A program made the position numbers and the translations under genes. A model generated the notes under the pieces. That model was not told the DNA's origin, searched no databases, and was given only the letters and a program-made list of their open reading frames with translations. A stretch of DNA of 9,432 nt from Elusimicrobia bacterium RIFOXYB2_FULL_48_7 (GTDB lineage Bacteria; Elusimicrobiota; Endomicrobiia; CG1-02-37-114; XYA2-FULL-39-19): contig MGVM01000051.1 in assembly GCA_001800495.1 (NCBI GenBank), positions 1,029 through 10,460 of the forward strand, in the 5' to 3' direction. Numbering within the stretch: the first letter of the stretch is position 1; each line of letters opens with the position of its first letter. Of the stretch, positions 1-6,247 are shown one piece after another.

Positions 1-727
1 TCAGCGGCGACCTTAACTCGTGGGACACGGAAGACACGAAATCTTTTTTGAGCTGGTCAAGTTCCTGCAGTTTCCGCGCCATCAGGTTGAATTCCCTTGA
101 TAGGTCGCCTATTTCGTCCTTGCTGTCTATATTGATCCGGTAATCCAGGTTGCCTTCACCTATTGATATGGCGCCTTCCGACAGCTTCTTTATGGGGCGC
201 GTCATTCTTCGGGACAAAACCGCAGCGCCAGCGAGCCCTGCAATAAGGATTATCAGCGCGATGTAAGCTATCCTGTTTCGCGTCCTGTTAAGGGAAGCCG
301 TTATTATCTCATCCATCACGCTTTTTGAGAAACCGATGCGCGCAGTGCCCTTTTGTTCCCTGCCGGCCATTACGGGAAGCGAAAGCTCGGTTATTCCATC
401 CGCCGCGCATGCTTCAGTGCCTTTTTTCCCTATTAGTTTCCCGTCAGTATGAGCAAGGACTGTGTTATTCTTATCAACCAGCAGGGCGTAGGCCACGCCT
501 TTTGTTTTCCTGATAGTCGCCACGTAATTCAAGACAGGCAGTTCATCGTTCACGCGCAGAGCGTCCTCGCTTATCTGGACAAAGGTCTGCGCCATTTCCG
601 CTTCCTTGTCACGGATCCCGTTGGTGAGCAGCTGCTTTTCCGAGAAATAGAATAAAATGCTCACGCCCGCAATAGAAATTATTACAAGCAGAAAAGAAAA
701 CAGAGTGAATTTTTCCCTTATCTTCAT
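1..727 (-). CDS. Membrane sensor histidine kinase, partial (cut by left edge)
   Basis: The 242 codons visible from ATG 727 hold the N-terminal part of a two-component sensor kinase. Seen: a first membrane segment (about residues 8-28), an extracytoplasmic sensor region (about 30-150) with a Cache/PAS-like stretch ending VLAHTDGKLIGK, and a second membrane segment (about 153-172). A HAMP domain follows (about 172-226; key residues RPIKKL and DEIGDL), then a HisKA H-box, VSSVSHELRSPL, with the predicted phosphorylated His at 236. The ATPase domain would lie beyond position 1. The start is supported by an AGAGG ribosome site at 736-740, 8 nt before the ATG, and a membrane segment right after it. 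It lies 16 bp downstream of the PorV-like gene and is probably cotranscribed with it. The ligand is unknown, and no response regulator is visible inside the window. Confidence 0.93.
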   Translation of the reverse strand, partial: MKIREKFTLFSFLLVIISIAGVSILFYFSEKQLLTNGIRDKEAEMAQTFVQISEDALRVNDELPVLNYVATIRKTKGVAYALLVDKNNTVLAHTDGKLIGKKGTEACAADGITELSLPVMAGREQKGTARIGFSKSVMDEIITASLNRTRNRIAYIALIILIAGLAGAAVLSRRMTRPIKKLSEGAISIGEGNLDYRINIDSKDEIGDLSREFNLMARKLQELDQLKKDFVSSVSHELRSPL

Positions 728-743
728 GTTGATATCCTCTTTG

Positions 744-1970
744 CTATTTTTCCTTTAATTGCTCTTTGACCCTTTTCAGCGCCTGTTGGGCTTTGTCGTG
801 ATCCGGGGCCAGGGAGAGAGCTTTTTCCCAGAGCGCTTTCGCCGCTTCCAGGTTTCCCTTGCTGTATTCTATTTTTCCATCGTTATAGAGTTTTTCCGCC
901 TCTTCCAGCTGTGCCGGCGTTGGTTTTACCTTTTTAAGGAGTTTCTCAAGCTGCGGTTTCGGCGCTTCCGGTTTCTCTTCACGGACAGGTTCCGGCTGCT
1001 GGACAACGGCGGGGGCAACGGGTTTCTTTCTGAATTTCCAGGTCAAGCTGATCCTGTAGGTATCTCCCAGCGCATCGTATGGGACAAACGCGTAATCAAT
1101 GCTAGTATCCCCGAAAACATAACCAAGCCCGAATCTCGCGCCGCTGCCGGCATTATTCTCGCCTGAATAGTAACCAGCTCTCAGGGAAAAACCCTTGTAG
1201 GCGGCATATTCCGCGCCGAGGCTGAATTCTTTTTCCTCCTGCTGAGCAAGGTTAGCGTCGGCAGATAGGTTCAGGCCGGCAGTCCTGAAATCTTTCAGCG
1301 AAACTCCGAACCTTACATTCCCCGGCAAAGGAAAGGATTCTGTTATATACCTGATCCCGGTGCCGATATTCTGTATGCTTAGCCCGAAATCCGCGTTTCC
1401 GGCGCGGTACAATAAACCAATATCGCACGCGCCTGCATTGGCAGTCCGGTCATAAATTTTATCCTGGATGGATTTCAAACTGACCCCGGCCGTAAAGCCG
1501 GCCTTTATTTCCCGCGCATAAGACAAAACAAACATCCTGCTGGTGTTTTCAAACGAACCGGTCAAGACATCGTTATTGTCATACTGCCGGATACTGCCGG
1601 TATTCAATGAATAGTAAGCCCCGGCAACCGTGCCGGAATTATTCTCCAACGGATGGGCATACGCCAGGAAACTGTAATTCATGTCTTCAAACCATTTGTT
1701 GTACATGAAAGTTATTTCTTTATCCGCCAGGCGTCCCAGCCCCGAGGGATTCCAATAAATGGCGCTGGCATCGTCAGCCGCGGCACAAAACGCTTCGCCC
1801 ATGCCCGCAGGCCTGGCGCCCACCCCGATTTTCAGGAAATCCAACCCGGGCGAATTCCCCGCCCCTGACAGCATAGCCGGAACCAGGAGGAACAGACACG
1901 CAATCAGTGAACTATATTTTGTCGTTTGTAGTTGCCGATTCATCGGCTCCGTTAAAGCAGTCCTGCTCAC
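744..1970 (-). CDS. PorV/PorQ-family outer-membrane barrel protein with C-terminal TPR-like tail
   Basis: This 408-residue protein has a signal peptide (hydrophobic core about 20-35) and then the family's signature start, FLKIGVGARPAGMGEAF (45-61) and DDASAIYWNPSGL (66-78). Beta-rich repeats run to about 312 and end in SLTWKF. In this family (PorV/PorQ, UPF0164) the barrel sits in the outer membrane; PorV carries type IX cargo to the sorting machinery. After the barrel come a Pro/Glu/Lys-rich linker (314-345) and a helical segment (352-405) resembling one TPR unit, probably periplasmic. The GTG at 1970 overlaps the preceding gene's TGA by 4 bp, suggesting translational coupling. An ATG at 1943 (residue 10), with GGAG just before it and a more typical signal-peptide N-terminus, is an equally plausible start. 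The cargo is inferred only from the neighbouring gene. Confidence 0.88.
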   Translation of the reverse strand: MSRTALTEPMNRQLQTTKYSSLIACLFLLVPAMLSGAGNSPGLDFLKIGVGARPAGMGEAFCAAADDASAIYWNPSGLGRLADKEITFMYNKWFEDMNYSFLAYAHPLENNSGTVAGAYYSLNTGSIRQYDNNDVLTGSFENTSRMFVLSYAREIKAGFTAGVSLKSIQDKIYDRTANAGACDIGLLYRAGNADFGLSIQNIGTGIRYITESFPLPGNVRFGVSLKDFRTAGLNLSADANLAQQEEKEFSLGAEYAAYKGFSLRAGYYSGENNAGSGARFGLGYVFGDTSIDYAFVPYDALGDTYRISLTWKFRKKPVAPAVVQQPEPVREEKPEAPKPQLEKLLKKVKPTPAQLEEAEKLYNDGKIEYSKGNLEAAKALWEKALSLAPDHDKAQQALKRVKEQLKEK

Positions 1971-3076
1971 CTTAATATCACCAGTTTCCCTTTTTTCAGC
2001 AACGAGTCCTTGCGGATCGTGTACATATATGTGCCGTCAGCGGCGGTATCCCCGTTATCGGCCACCGCATTCCACGCAATGGATGAATCCGCTGAGTTTT
2101 CCAATGTTTTTATCACCTTGCCGGAGAGCGTATAAATTTTAATTACGGAATTTTCAGGAAGTTTTGTAAAAATTATGGAAGAGTGCCCCGAAGAAGGCAT
2201 AAACGGTACGGGATAGGCGTGGGCGGCTGATAGATCCCGGATCAAGGGCCCGGGCAGGGTTTGGATGGGGCCAAACTCGTTTGCTTTTGCCGTGTTTCCT
2301 GAATTATCATAAATCCATATATTAAAGTAATAGTTTGTTTTCGGAGCAAGGGTTCCGACAGGCACGTCGGATTTAGTATCAAAATAAAGATGTCCCAGGC
2401 ATGAACTATCGGCATTATCCTTGGTCCACACGGAATCGTTTTCCGTTACATTGTTCCTTGTCGAATAAAATATTTTGTATTCCTTGAAATTAGTATCATA
2501 TCCCGCGGAACTAAAAGCCACTCTTATGCTGCTTTCAGTAGTAACCCCTCCGTAAACCAGGTTCCCTGCAGGCACGGGCGGTTTATTGTCTATTTCAAAA
2601 TCCTTGGCGCTTATACCAGCCCCGCCGTCAAGAGAACCGTCGTTTGGAATAATCCTTAACCGAATAGTCGAAATATCACCGGTAGAAATGGACAGCTCCG
2701 CGTTAAGGGCGCTTTTCGTGTCCCAGCGGAAAATAACCGTCCTTTCCCCGCTTCCTGTAATCACGGGAAAAGCACTGCCGATCTGGTAAGCCGCTAAATT
2801 ATTCACATCGGGCACGGGAGAGATGTCGGCATATATGTTTTCCTGGTCCAGGTATGCTTTATGCCAAGCGCCCATCAGGCCGGCAGTGGAATATTCCACT
2901 TTCAGCCGGCAACCGTCACCTTCGGCGTCATAAACCCTTGTCTTTATCTCAACAAAGCCTTTGCCGTCAGGAATTATGGTATTTTCAGGAGTGCTTACCA
3001 CGGGGGCCGCGCAAAACCCGGTTGCGTTGAGAACAATAACCGTTATCAAGGATATTAAGGCGCTGTGTTTGTTCAT
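1967..3076 (-). CDS. Secreted Ig/FN3-like protein with FlgD-like/type A C-terminal sorting domain
   Basis: This 369-residue exported protein starts with a signal peptide (1-24; likely cut after GFCA). An N-terminal Ig-like region covers about 25-163. An FN3-like domain follows (about 166-275), introduced by the hinge DNKPPVPAGNL, with TNYYFNIWIYDNSGN as its late-strand signature. The last 85 residues (285-369) match the FlgD-like/type A C-terminal domain: AYPVPFMPSSG, then IKIYTLSGKVIKTL, WNAVADNGDTAADGTYMY, and a basic end, KKGKLVILR. In type IX systems this domain directs export through the outer membrane and anchoring; in other phyla it may serve a related purpose. It is the first gene of the operon with the PorV-like barrel and the kinase. 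No enzymatic motif is seen, so an adhesive or structural surface role is likely. Confidence 0.87.
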   Translation of the reverse strand: MNKHSALISLITVIVLNATGFCAAPVVSTPENTIIPDGKGFVEIKTRVYDAEGDGCRLKVEYSTAGLMGAWHKAYLDQENIYADISPVPDVNNLAAYQIGSAFPVITGSGERTVIFRWDTKSALNAELSISTGDISTIRLRIIPNDGSLDGGAGISAKDFEIDNKPPVPAGNLVYGGVTTESSIRVAFSSAGYDTNFKEYKIFYSTRNNVTENDSVWTKDNADSSCLGHLYFDTKSDVPVGTLAPKTNYYFNIWIYDNSGNTAKANEFGPIQTLPGPLIRDLSAAHAYPVPFMPSSGHSSIIFTKLPENSVIKIYTLSGKVIKTLENSADSSIAWNAVADNGDTAADGTYMYTIRKDSLLKKGKLVILR

Positions 3077-3084
3077 CTTCGCAA

Positions 3085-3113
3085 ATTATACCACTTTATC
3101 GACACCCGTTCAA
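3085..3113 (-). promoter_or_regulatory. Sigma-70-like promoter giving a nearly leaderless mRNA
   Basis: Reading the minus strand, TTGAAC (3113-3108) is followed after exactly 17 bp by a perfect TATAAT (3090-3085). The predicted transcription start is near 3078, only about 2 nt before the ATG at 3076. No Shine-Dalgarno sequence lies in the 8 bases between the -10 box and the ATG (TTGCGAAG). The mRNA of the three-gene operon would therefore begin almost at its start codon. The start point is inferred from box spacing. Confidence 0.65.
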
Positions 3114-3139
3114 ACAAGGGGCTGAGCATAGTGCGAAGT

Positions 3140-3170
3140 CCCAAAATTCTGGGTACCTTAGAATTTTGGG
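3140..3170. repeat. Perfect 11-bp inverted repeat (hairpin)
   Basis: CCCAAAATTCT (3140-3150) and AGAATTTTGGG (3160-3170) are exact reverse complements around a 9-nt loop, GGGTACCTT. No T-run follows on either strand, so it does not look like an intrinsic terminator. It directly abuts the first copy of the 46-bp direct repeat, and their G tracts overlap by two bases. It sits upstream of two divergent genes. It could be an operator, an mRNA-end barrier, or the end of a vanished mobile element. Confidence 0.8.
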
Positions 3171-3214
3171 GTCACATTCGGGTTACATAGGGGTGATAAG
3201 ATTATAGTAGGAGG
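3169..3214 (+). repeat. 46-bp direct repeat, copy 1, upstream of the FN3/CxxCH gene
   Basis: It begins gggtcacattcgggt and matches positions 6164-6209 at 40 of 46 bases by direct alignment. Inside are two 11-bp tandem units (gggtcacattc, gggttacatag) and then an extended -10-like element, TG (3194-3195), one base, TAAGAT (3197-3202). A second -10-like hexamer, TATAGT, is at 3203-3208. The copy ends in AGGAGG (3209-3214), which is also the ribosome site of the gene starting at 3222. Confidence 0.85.
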
Positions 3215-3221
3215 CAATACG
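3194..3221 (+). promoter_or_regulatory. Extended -10 promoter candidate and strong ribosome site
   Basis: TG-a-TAAGAT at 3194-3202 fits an extended -10 element. The predicted start near 3209 would place the AGGAGG ribosome site (3209-3214) at the very 5' end of the mRNA, 7 nt before the ATG at 3222. Using TATAGT (3203-3208) as the -10 box would start the RNA after the ribosome site, which argues for the upstream choice. No good -35 box is present. The 11-bp tandem repeat occupies that position, suggesting activator dependence. Confidence 0.4.
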
Positions 3222-4382
3222 ATGAAAAAATTCCTGTTCTGCGGCGCTTTTCTGGCTTTAACTTCTTTCTCCTTTGCGCAGGATTCCACTCCTCCAAGCG
3301 CCCCGGCGCAGGTGCGCGACGGGACAGGAGGAACGGATATTGATTCAACCGGTTCCAGAACAACGCTTTCGGCGAACTGGGATCCGGCTGTGGACGCCGA
3401 AAGCGGGATCAAGAAATACTGGTACGCCATCGGAAAAACACCCGGCGGCACTGATATATCAGCCATGGCCGATAACGGCAATTCCACTTCGGTGACAAAA
3501 ACGGGTTTAACGCTCGCGATCGGCGCTACATACTATTTTTCCGTAAGAGCGGTGAACGGGCTTGGCTTGGTAAGCACCGCAAGTAATTCAAACGGGCAGT
3601 GTGTAGAAGGTTATATCCCTCCATCCGACACAACCCCGCCAACCGCCCCTCCACAGGTACGGGACGGGACAGGCGCTGATGTCGCATATTCAAATTCTTC
3701 TACGGAGCTATATGCCAACTGGGACCCTTCCAGCGATTCCGAAAGCGGTATCAGGCAATATTATTATGGGGTAGGCACGTCGCCGGGAGGTGCCGACGTA
3801 ACGGGTTGGCGATGGACGGGATCAAGAGATACGGCAATACACATAACTTTCACGAAAAAACTGGCCATAGGAACAATATACTATGTTTCAATAAAAGCGG
3901 ATAACTGGAAAGGCCTTTCCGGGCCGGTGACCAGTTCCAACGGCCAGCGCGTAAACCGGCAGACATTTATATTGTCCGGGCAATTCTGCGATGTATATCA
4001 ACCTGATGAATCAGTAACACTAACTGCTTCCGGGCCTGTGACTGCGACAGCTATATCTTACTGCTACGGCTGCCATACAGGGAGCCCGTATAATTTTAAA
4101 TTCTGGAGTTTGCCGGCCGGGGAATATACCCTTTCCATATCAAGGAATGACTGTGTCCAGGTGAGCACCACCGTGCTGGTGCTTGATGACACTACCCTGT
4201 ACAGATGTTTATCCGTGCGCGGCGGAACACCGGCAGGATCACCAGCGTCAGGAGGATTGCCGGCATCAGGGTTTCAGCGGGAAGCAAACCCGGTCAGGCC
4301 GGCAAGCATGCATTTCGGCGGCACAGGCGCGGTAAAAAAGAAGCTCAATGAATTGGTTGAAAAGATAAACAGCGGCAAATAA
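3222..4382 (+). CDS. Secreted protein with two FN3-like repeats and a Cys-rich Ig-like C-terminal domain
   Basis: This 386-residue protein has a clear signal peptide (1-19, cut after SFSFA). Two tandem copies of a roughly 110-residue FN3-like unit lie at about 21-127 and 136-244. Each opens with D(S/T)TPPxAPxQVRDGTG, has a central NWDP...ESGI(K/R)(K/Q)Y, and closes SNGQ. The third region (about 248-334) looks like a carboxypeptidase-regulatory/Ig-type fold (FKFWSLPAGEYTLSI) and holds five of the six mature cysteines, including CYGCH (281-285), which formally matches the CxxCH heme c motif. A low-complexity Gly/Pro/Ser linker and a short basic helix end the protein; no sorting domain is present. 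It has a strong AGGAGG ribosome site and stands alone on the plus strand, ending 30 bp from the convergent abiEii gene. Role unknown: probably periplasmic or extracellular binding or adhesion. Confidence 0.88.
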   Translation: MKKFLFCGAFLALTSFSFAQDSTPPSAPAQVRDGTGGTDIDSTGSRTTLSANWDPAVDAESGIKKYWYAIGKTPGGTDISAMADNGNSTSVTKTGLTLAIGATYYFSVRAVNGLGLVSTASNSNGQCVEGYIPPSDTTPPTAPPQVRDGTGADVAYSNSSTELYANWDPSSDSESGIRQYYYGVGTSPGGADVTGWRWTGSRDTAIHITFTKKLAIGTIYYVSIKADNWKGLSGPVTSSNGQRVNRQTFILSGQFCDVYQPDESVTLTASGPVTATAISYCYGCHTGSPYNFKFWSLPAGEYTLSISRNDCVQVSTTVLVLDDTTLYRCLSVRGGTPAGSPASGGLPASGFQREANPVRPASMHFGGTGAVKKKLNELVEKINSGK

Positions 4383-4412
4383 CGCGCTGAAAATACTTTG
4401 TGCGGAATTACA

Positions 4413-5291
4413 CTATATCATTTCTTTCAAGGCCCGGTTGATAGTTTCCAGTGCAGTTTTTAAATTGAAGTTTTTCTTTGCTTCCGGGCTCAGGACATCC
4501 AGCAGTTCCTCTTCAATGCGCGACTCCATTTCCCTCACTTCTTTCTCCGAACGCCCCATGTTTACCCTGTATTTTAAAAGGCCGGCATCGAACCCGTCTT
4601 CGGCAAGTTTTTCCTTAAATATCTTCCATAACCCGGGATCGGTAAAATCGAACCCATTTGCAGCCAGGTACCAAAGATCGTAGAAATCACGCGGGGCGAT
4701 GTCCAACCGGGTAGCGGCAGCCCTCATTTTTTCCGCCACAAGCTCTTTCAAGTCAAGACAGCTGACAACACCAGCGTCAAAAAGCGGCTCTTTTGTAAAT
4801 GGGTGAATGAACTTGTGGTTTACTTTCCGGCGGGCCTGCGGAAACAACGGATTGAACCGCAGGCTTATCTCAAGTTTGATGGATTGTTTCTTTCCCAGGA
4901 CAGCTGAATCATAATAAATCATGTAAATATACTGCGTGGACTGGTTATGCCCGGCTTTGTTGATATCCCCTATTTCCATGCCGAACCCCTCAACATACTG
5001 CCGTATACTGTCCTTTACCGGCTTGATAACACCCCTGCGCATTGCCCTGGTAAGCGGGCCTTCCGGCAGAATCATTGAAAAATCCAGGTCCTCGCTCAAA
5101 CGGTAATACGAATAATAAACCTTGCTTAGGCAGGTGCCTCCCTTGAAAACAAGCCCTTTACTGAGAGAATTAATGCCGGAAAGCAAAAGCGTGATGTAAT
5201 AATCCTTCTCCAGCAAATTCAGGGAAAACCCGCTTTGCGCGGCTGTTGATTCAAGCAGTTTAAAAAAATCGTCCTTATTGCTGTGTATCAT
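4413..5291 (-). CDS. abiEii: AbiEii-family nucleotidyltransferase toxin
   Basis: The 292-residue protein belongs to the AbiEii/AbiGii family: nucleotidyltransferase-fold toxins of type IV toxin-antitoxin and phage abortive-infection systems. Visible signatures are the nucleotide-binding FKGGT (49-53), the metal-binding DLD (68-70) within RLSEDLDFS, a third acidic position in KLEISLR (E141), and the conserved helical block LKELVAEKMRAA...RDFYDLWYLA (181-210). All expected acidic residues are present, so the enzyme looks active. Known members use GTP or other NTPs and stop growth when not neutralised. The start at 5291 lies 17 bp inside the end of the antitoxin gene, with GGAAGG 9 nt upstream, implying coupled translation. 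It converges with the FN3/CxxCH gene; no terminator is evident in the 30-bp gap. Confidence 0.93.
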   Translation of the reverse strand: MIHSNKDDFFKLLESTAAQSGFSLNLLEKDYYITLLLSGINSLSKGLVFKGGTCLSKVYYSYYRLSEDLDFSMILPEGPLTRAMRRGVIKPVKDSIRQYVEGFGMEIGDINKAGHNQSTQYIYMIYYDSAVLGKKQSIKLEISLRFNPLFPQARRKVNHKFIHPFTKEPLFDAGVVSCLDLKELVAEKMRAAATRLDIAPRDFYDLWYLAANGFDFTDPGLWKIFKEKLAEDGFDAGLLKYRVNMGRSEKEVREMESRIEEELLDVLSPEAKKNFNLKTALETINRALKEMI

Positions 5292-6063
5292 CGATTATGG
5301 CCTTCCATTTTTTATCTATTGCCCCACTGCGCGATTTTGAACCATAGAGAGTCGCAAGGGAAGTATTCTCCACGCTTTTCAGCAAAGGCTGTAAAATCTC
5401 TGCGGCAACCTTGTTCTTTTCAAGAAAGTACCCTATGCGCTTGCGGGTCAATATATTAGGAAAAAGAACGGCGTATTTCACGAACTTTTTTATATCAATA
5501 TCATTTTTCTTCAACTGGGAAGCCAGGATATCCGCCGCTTTCTTCAACCCGCCTACCGGATCGGGGAAAAAAAACAGGTCAACAAGCGTTCTTTCCCGGT
5601 CGCTGATAGTCACTTCAGTTTCCCTGATTTTGGTTTTCACCAGGCCGTACAAACGGCTTGGCGGCACCTTGAGAAGCTTGAACGAGATTCCCGCGATAAC
5701 GCGCTCCCTCTGCAGGGAAGTGTTTAAAACATAAAAGGCCTGGAATATTTGTTCCGTAAAACCATAGTAATTATACATGGTTGAATAACCAACATAATAA
5801 TTACCCCTTGGAAAAAGCGCGGGCGGGACCAGGAATTCATTAATGCTTTTTCCGGACGGCCCGGCTTCAAGCGGCGAGAAATAATAAATGCCTCTTATTA
5901 CCGGTTTCAGGATACCCTTTTTTTTAAGCTGGTAGATTACCTGCCTGGTAAGCACCATACTGCCGAAAAGCTGTTCAAACTCCCGGGTGGTAATAATACC
6001 GGTTTTCTCGTAAGTTAACCGGGCAATTATCTCCGCTTCCTTGGGCCCTAAGTATTTTGGCAT
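5275..6063 (-). CDS. abiEi: AbiEi-family antitoxin / autorepressor
   Basis: The 262-residue protein has an N-terminal winged helix-turn-helix-like segment (about 9-62; TREFEQLFG...TRQVIYQLKKKGIL, then the wing VIRGIYYFSP). The AbiEi core and C-terminal domains follow, recognisable by the family block VTISDRERTLVDLFF (151-165) and the end LYGSKSRSGAIDKKW (239-253). In characterised AbiE systems this protein both neutralises the AbiEii toxin without a stable complex and represses its own promoter by binding inverted repeats. It lies first in the operon, as expected, and overlaps abiEii by 17 bp. The ATG at 6063 has only a weak, distant AAGG as ribosome site. Length is within the usual family range. 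The promoter and operator are annotated separately. Confidence 0.9.
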   Translation of the reverse strand: MPKYLGPKEAEIIARLTYEKTGIITTREFEQLFGSMVLTRQVIYQLKKKGILKPVIRGIYYFSPLEAGPSGKSINEFLVPPALFPRGNYYVGYSTMYNYYGFTEQIFQAFYVLNTSLQRERVIAGISFKLLKVPPSRLYGLVKTKIRETEVTISDRERTLVDLFFFPDPVGGLKKAADILASQLKKNDIDIKKFVKYAVLFPNILTRKRIGYFLEKNKVAAEILQPLLKSVENTSLATLYGSKSRSGAIDKKWKAIIDDTQQ

Positions 6064-6083
6064 TGTTTTATTATTTACCTTGT

Positions 6084-6108
6084 ACGTTTAATGAACGTTT
6101 TACGTAAA
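6084..6108. promoter_or_regulatory. Candidate AbiEi operator: ACGT-centred inverted repeats over the transcription start
   Basis: An inverted repeat ACGTT-taatg-AACGT (6084-6098) is followed without a gap by the 10-bp palindrome TTTACGTAAA (6099-6108). This gives three ACGT cores in 22 bp. They cover the predicted start of the abiE transcript (about 6104) and the first 20 bases of its leader, where a repressor would block transcription. AbiEi proteins are known to repress their own promoters by binding inverted repeats, so this is the natural candidate site. Confidence 0.5.
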
Positions 6109-6110
6109 TA

Positions 6111-6139
6111 TTTATACAATATATTCAGGCATGTGTCAA
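6111..6139 (-). promoter_or_regulatory. Sigma-70-type promoter of the abiE operon
   Basis: On the minus strand a perfect -35 box, TTGACA (6139-6134), is followed after 17 bp by TATAAA (6116-6111), one mismatch from consensus. The predicted start is near 6104, giving a leader of about 41 nt before the ATG at 6063. An A8 tract on this strand (6161-6154) lies 15-22 bp upstream of the -35 box and could act as an UP-like element. The promoter is near consensus and would be strong unless repressed. Confidence 0.75.
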
Positions 6140-6163
6140 GGCATTGTGTTGGATTTTTTTTGT

Positions 6164-6209
6164 GGGTCACATTCGGGTCACATAGGCGTGATAGAATTAT
6201 AGTGGAAGG
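6164..6209 (+). repeat. 46-bp direct repeat, copy 2, upstream of the glycosyltransferase gene
   Basis: Second copy of the sequence at 3169-3214, same orientation, 40/46 identical. Its tandem units are better conserved (gggtcacattc, gggtcacatag). Its extended -10-like element is closer to consensus: TG (6189-6190), one base, TAGAAT (6192-6197). TATAGT follows at 6198-6203. No hairpin precedes this copy; instead an 8-T tract ends at 6161. It lies between the abiE promoter and the glycosyltransferase gene and probably drives the latter, with a leader of about 44 nt. Confidence 0.85.
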
Positions 6210-6247
6210 AAAACAGAGGAGCGCAGCTTGCGCATTGGGAGGCAGTT

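Noticed and set aside
759..1166. 135-codon open frame on the plus strand
   Set aside because: It is antisense to the linker/TPR end of the PorV-like gene; its Phe/Arg-rich content reflects the complement of Glu/Lys-rich codons.
1578..1602. Short direct repeat of atactgccgg within the PorV-like gene
   Set aside because: Only two 10-bp units inside coding sequence, with no further copies seen; best explained by chance and codon usage.
3140..3170. Hairpin as a rho-independent terminator
   Set aside because: Neither side of the stem is followed by a T-run, and both flanking genes are transcribed away from it, so there is no transcript for it to end.
3158..3487. 109-codon minus-strand frame covering the start of the FN3/CxxCH gene
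   Set aside because: It opposes a gene with signal peptide, strong ribosome site and repeated domains, has no domain signature and runs into the repeat region.
4383..4412. Bidirectional terminator between the convergent FN3/CxxCH and abiEii genes
   Set aside because: The 30-bp gap shows no stem-loop with a T-run on either strand.
6154..6161. T8 tract as an intrinsic terminator
   Set aside because: No stable stem precedes it on the plus strand; it lies between divergent promoters and fits better as an upstream A-tract of the abiE promoter.
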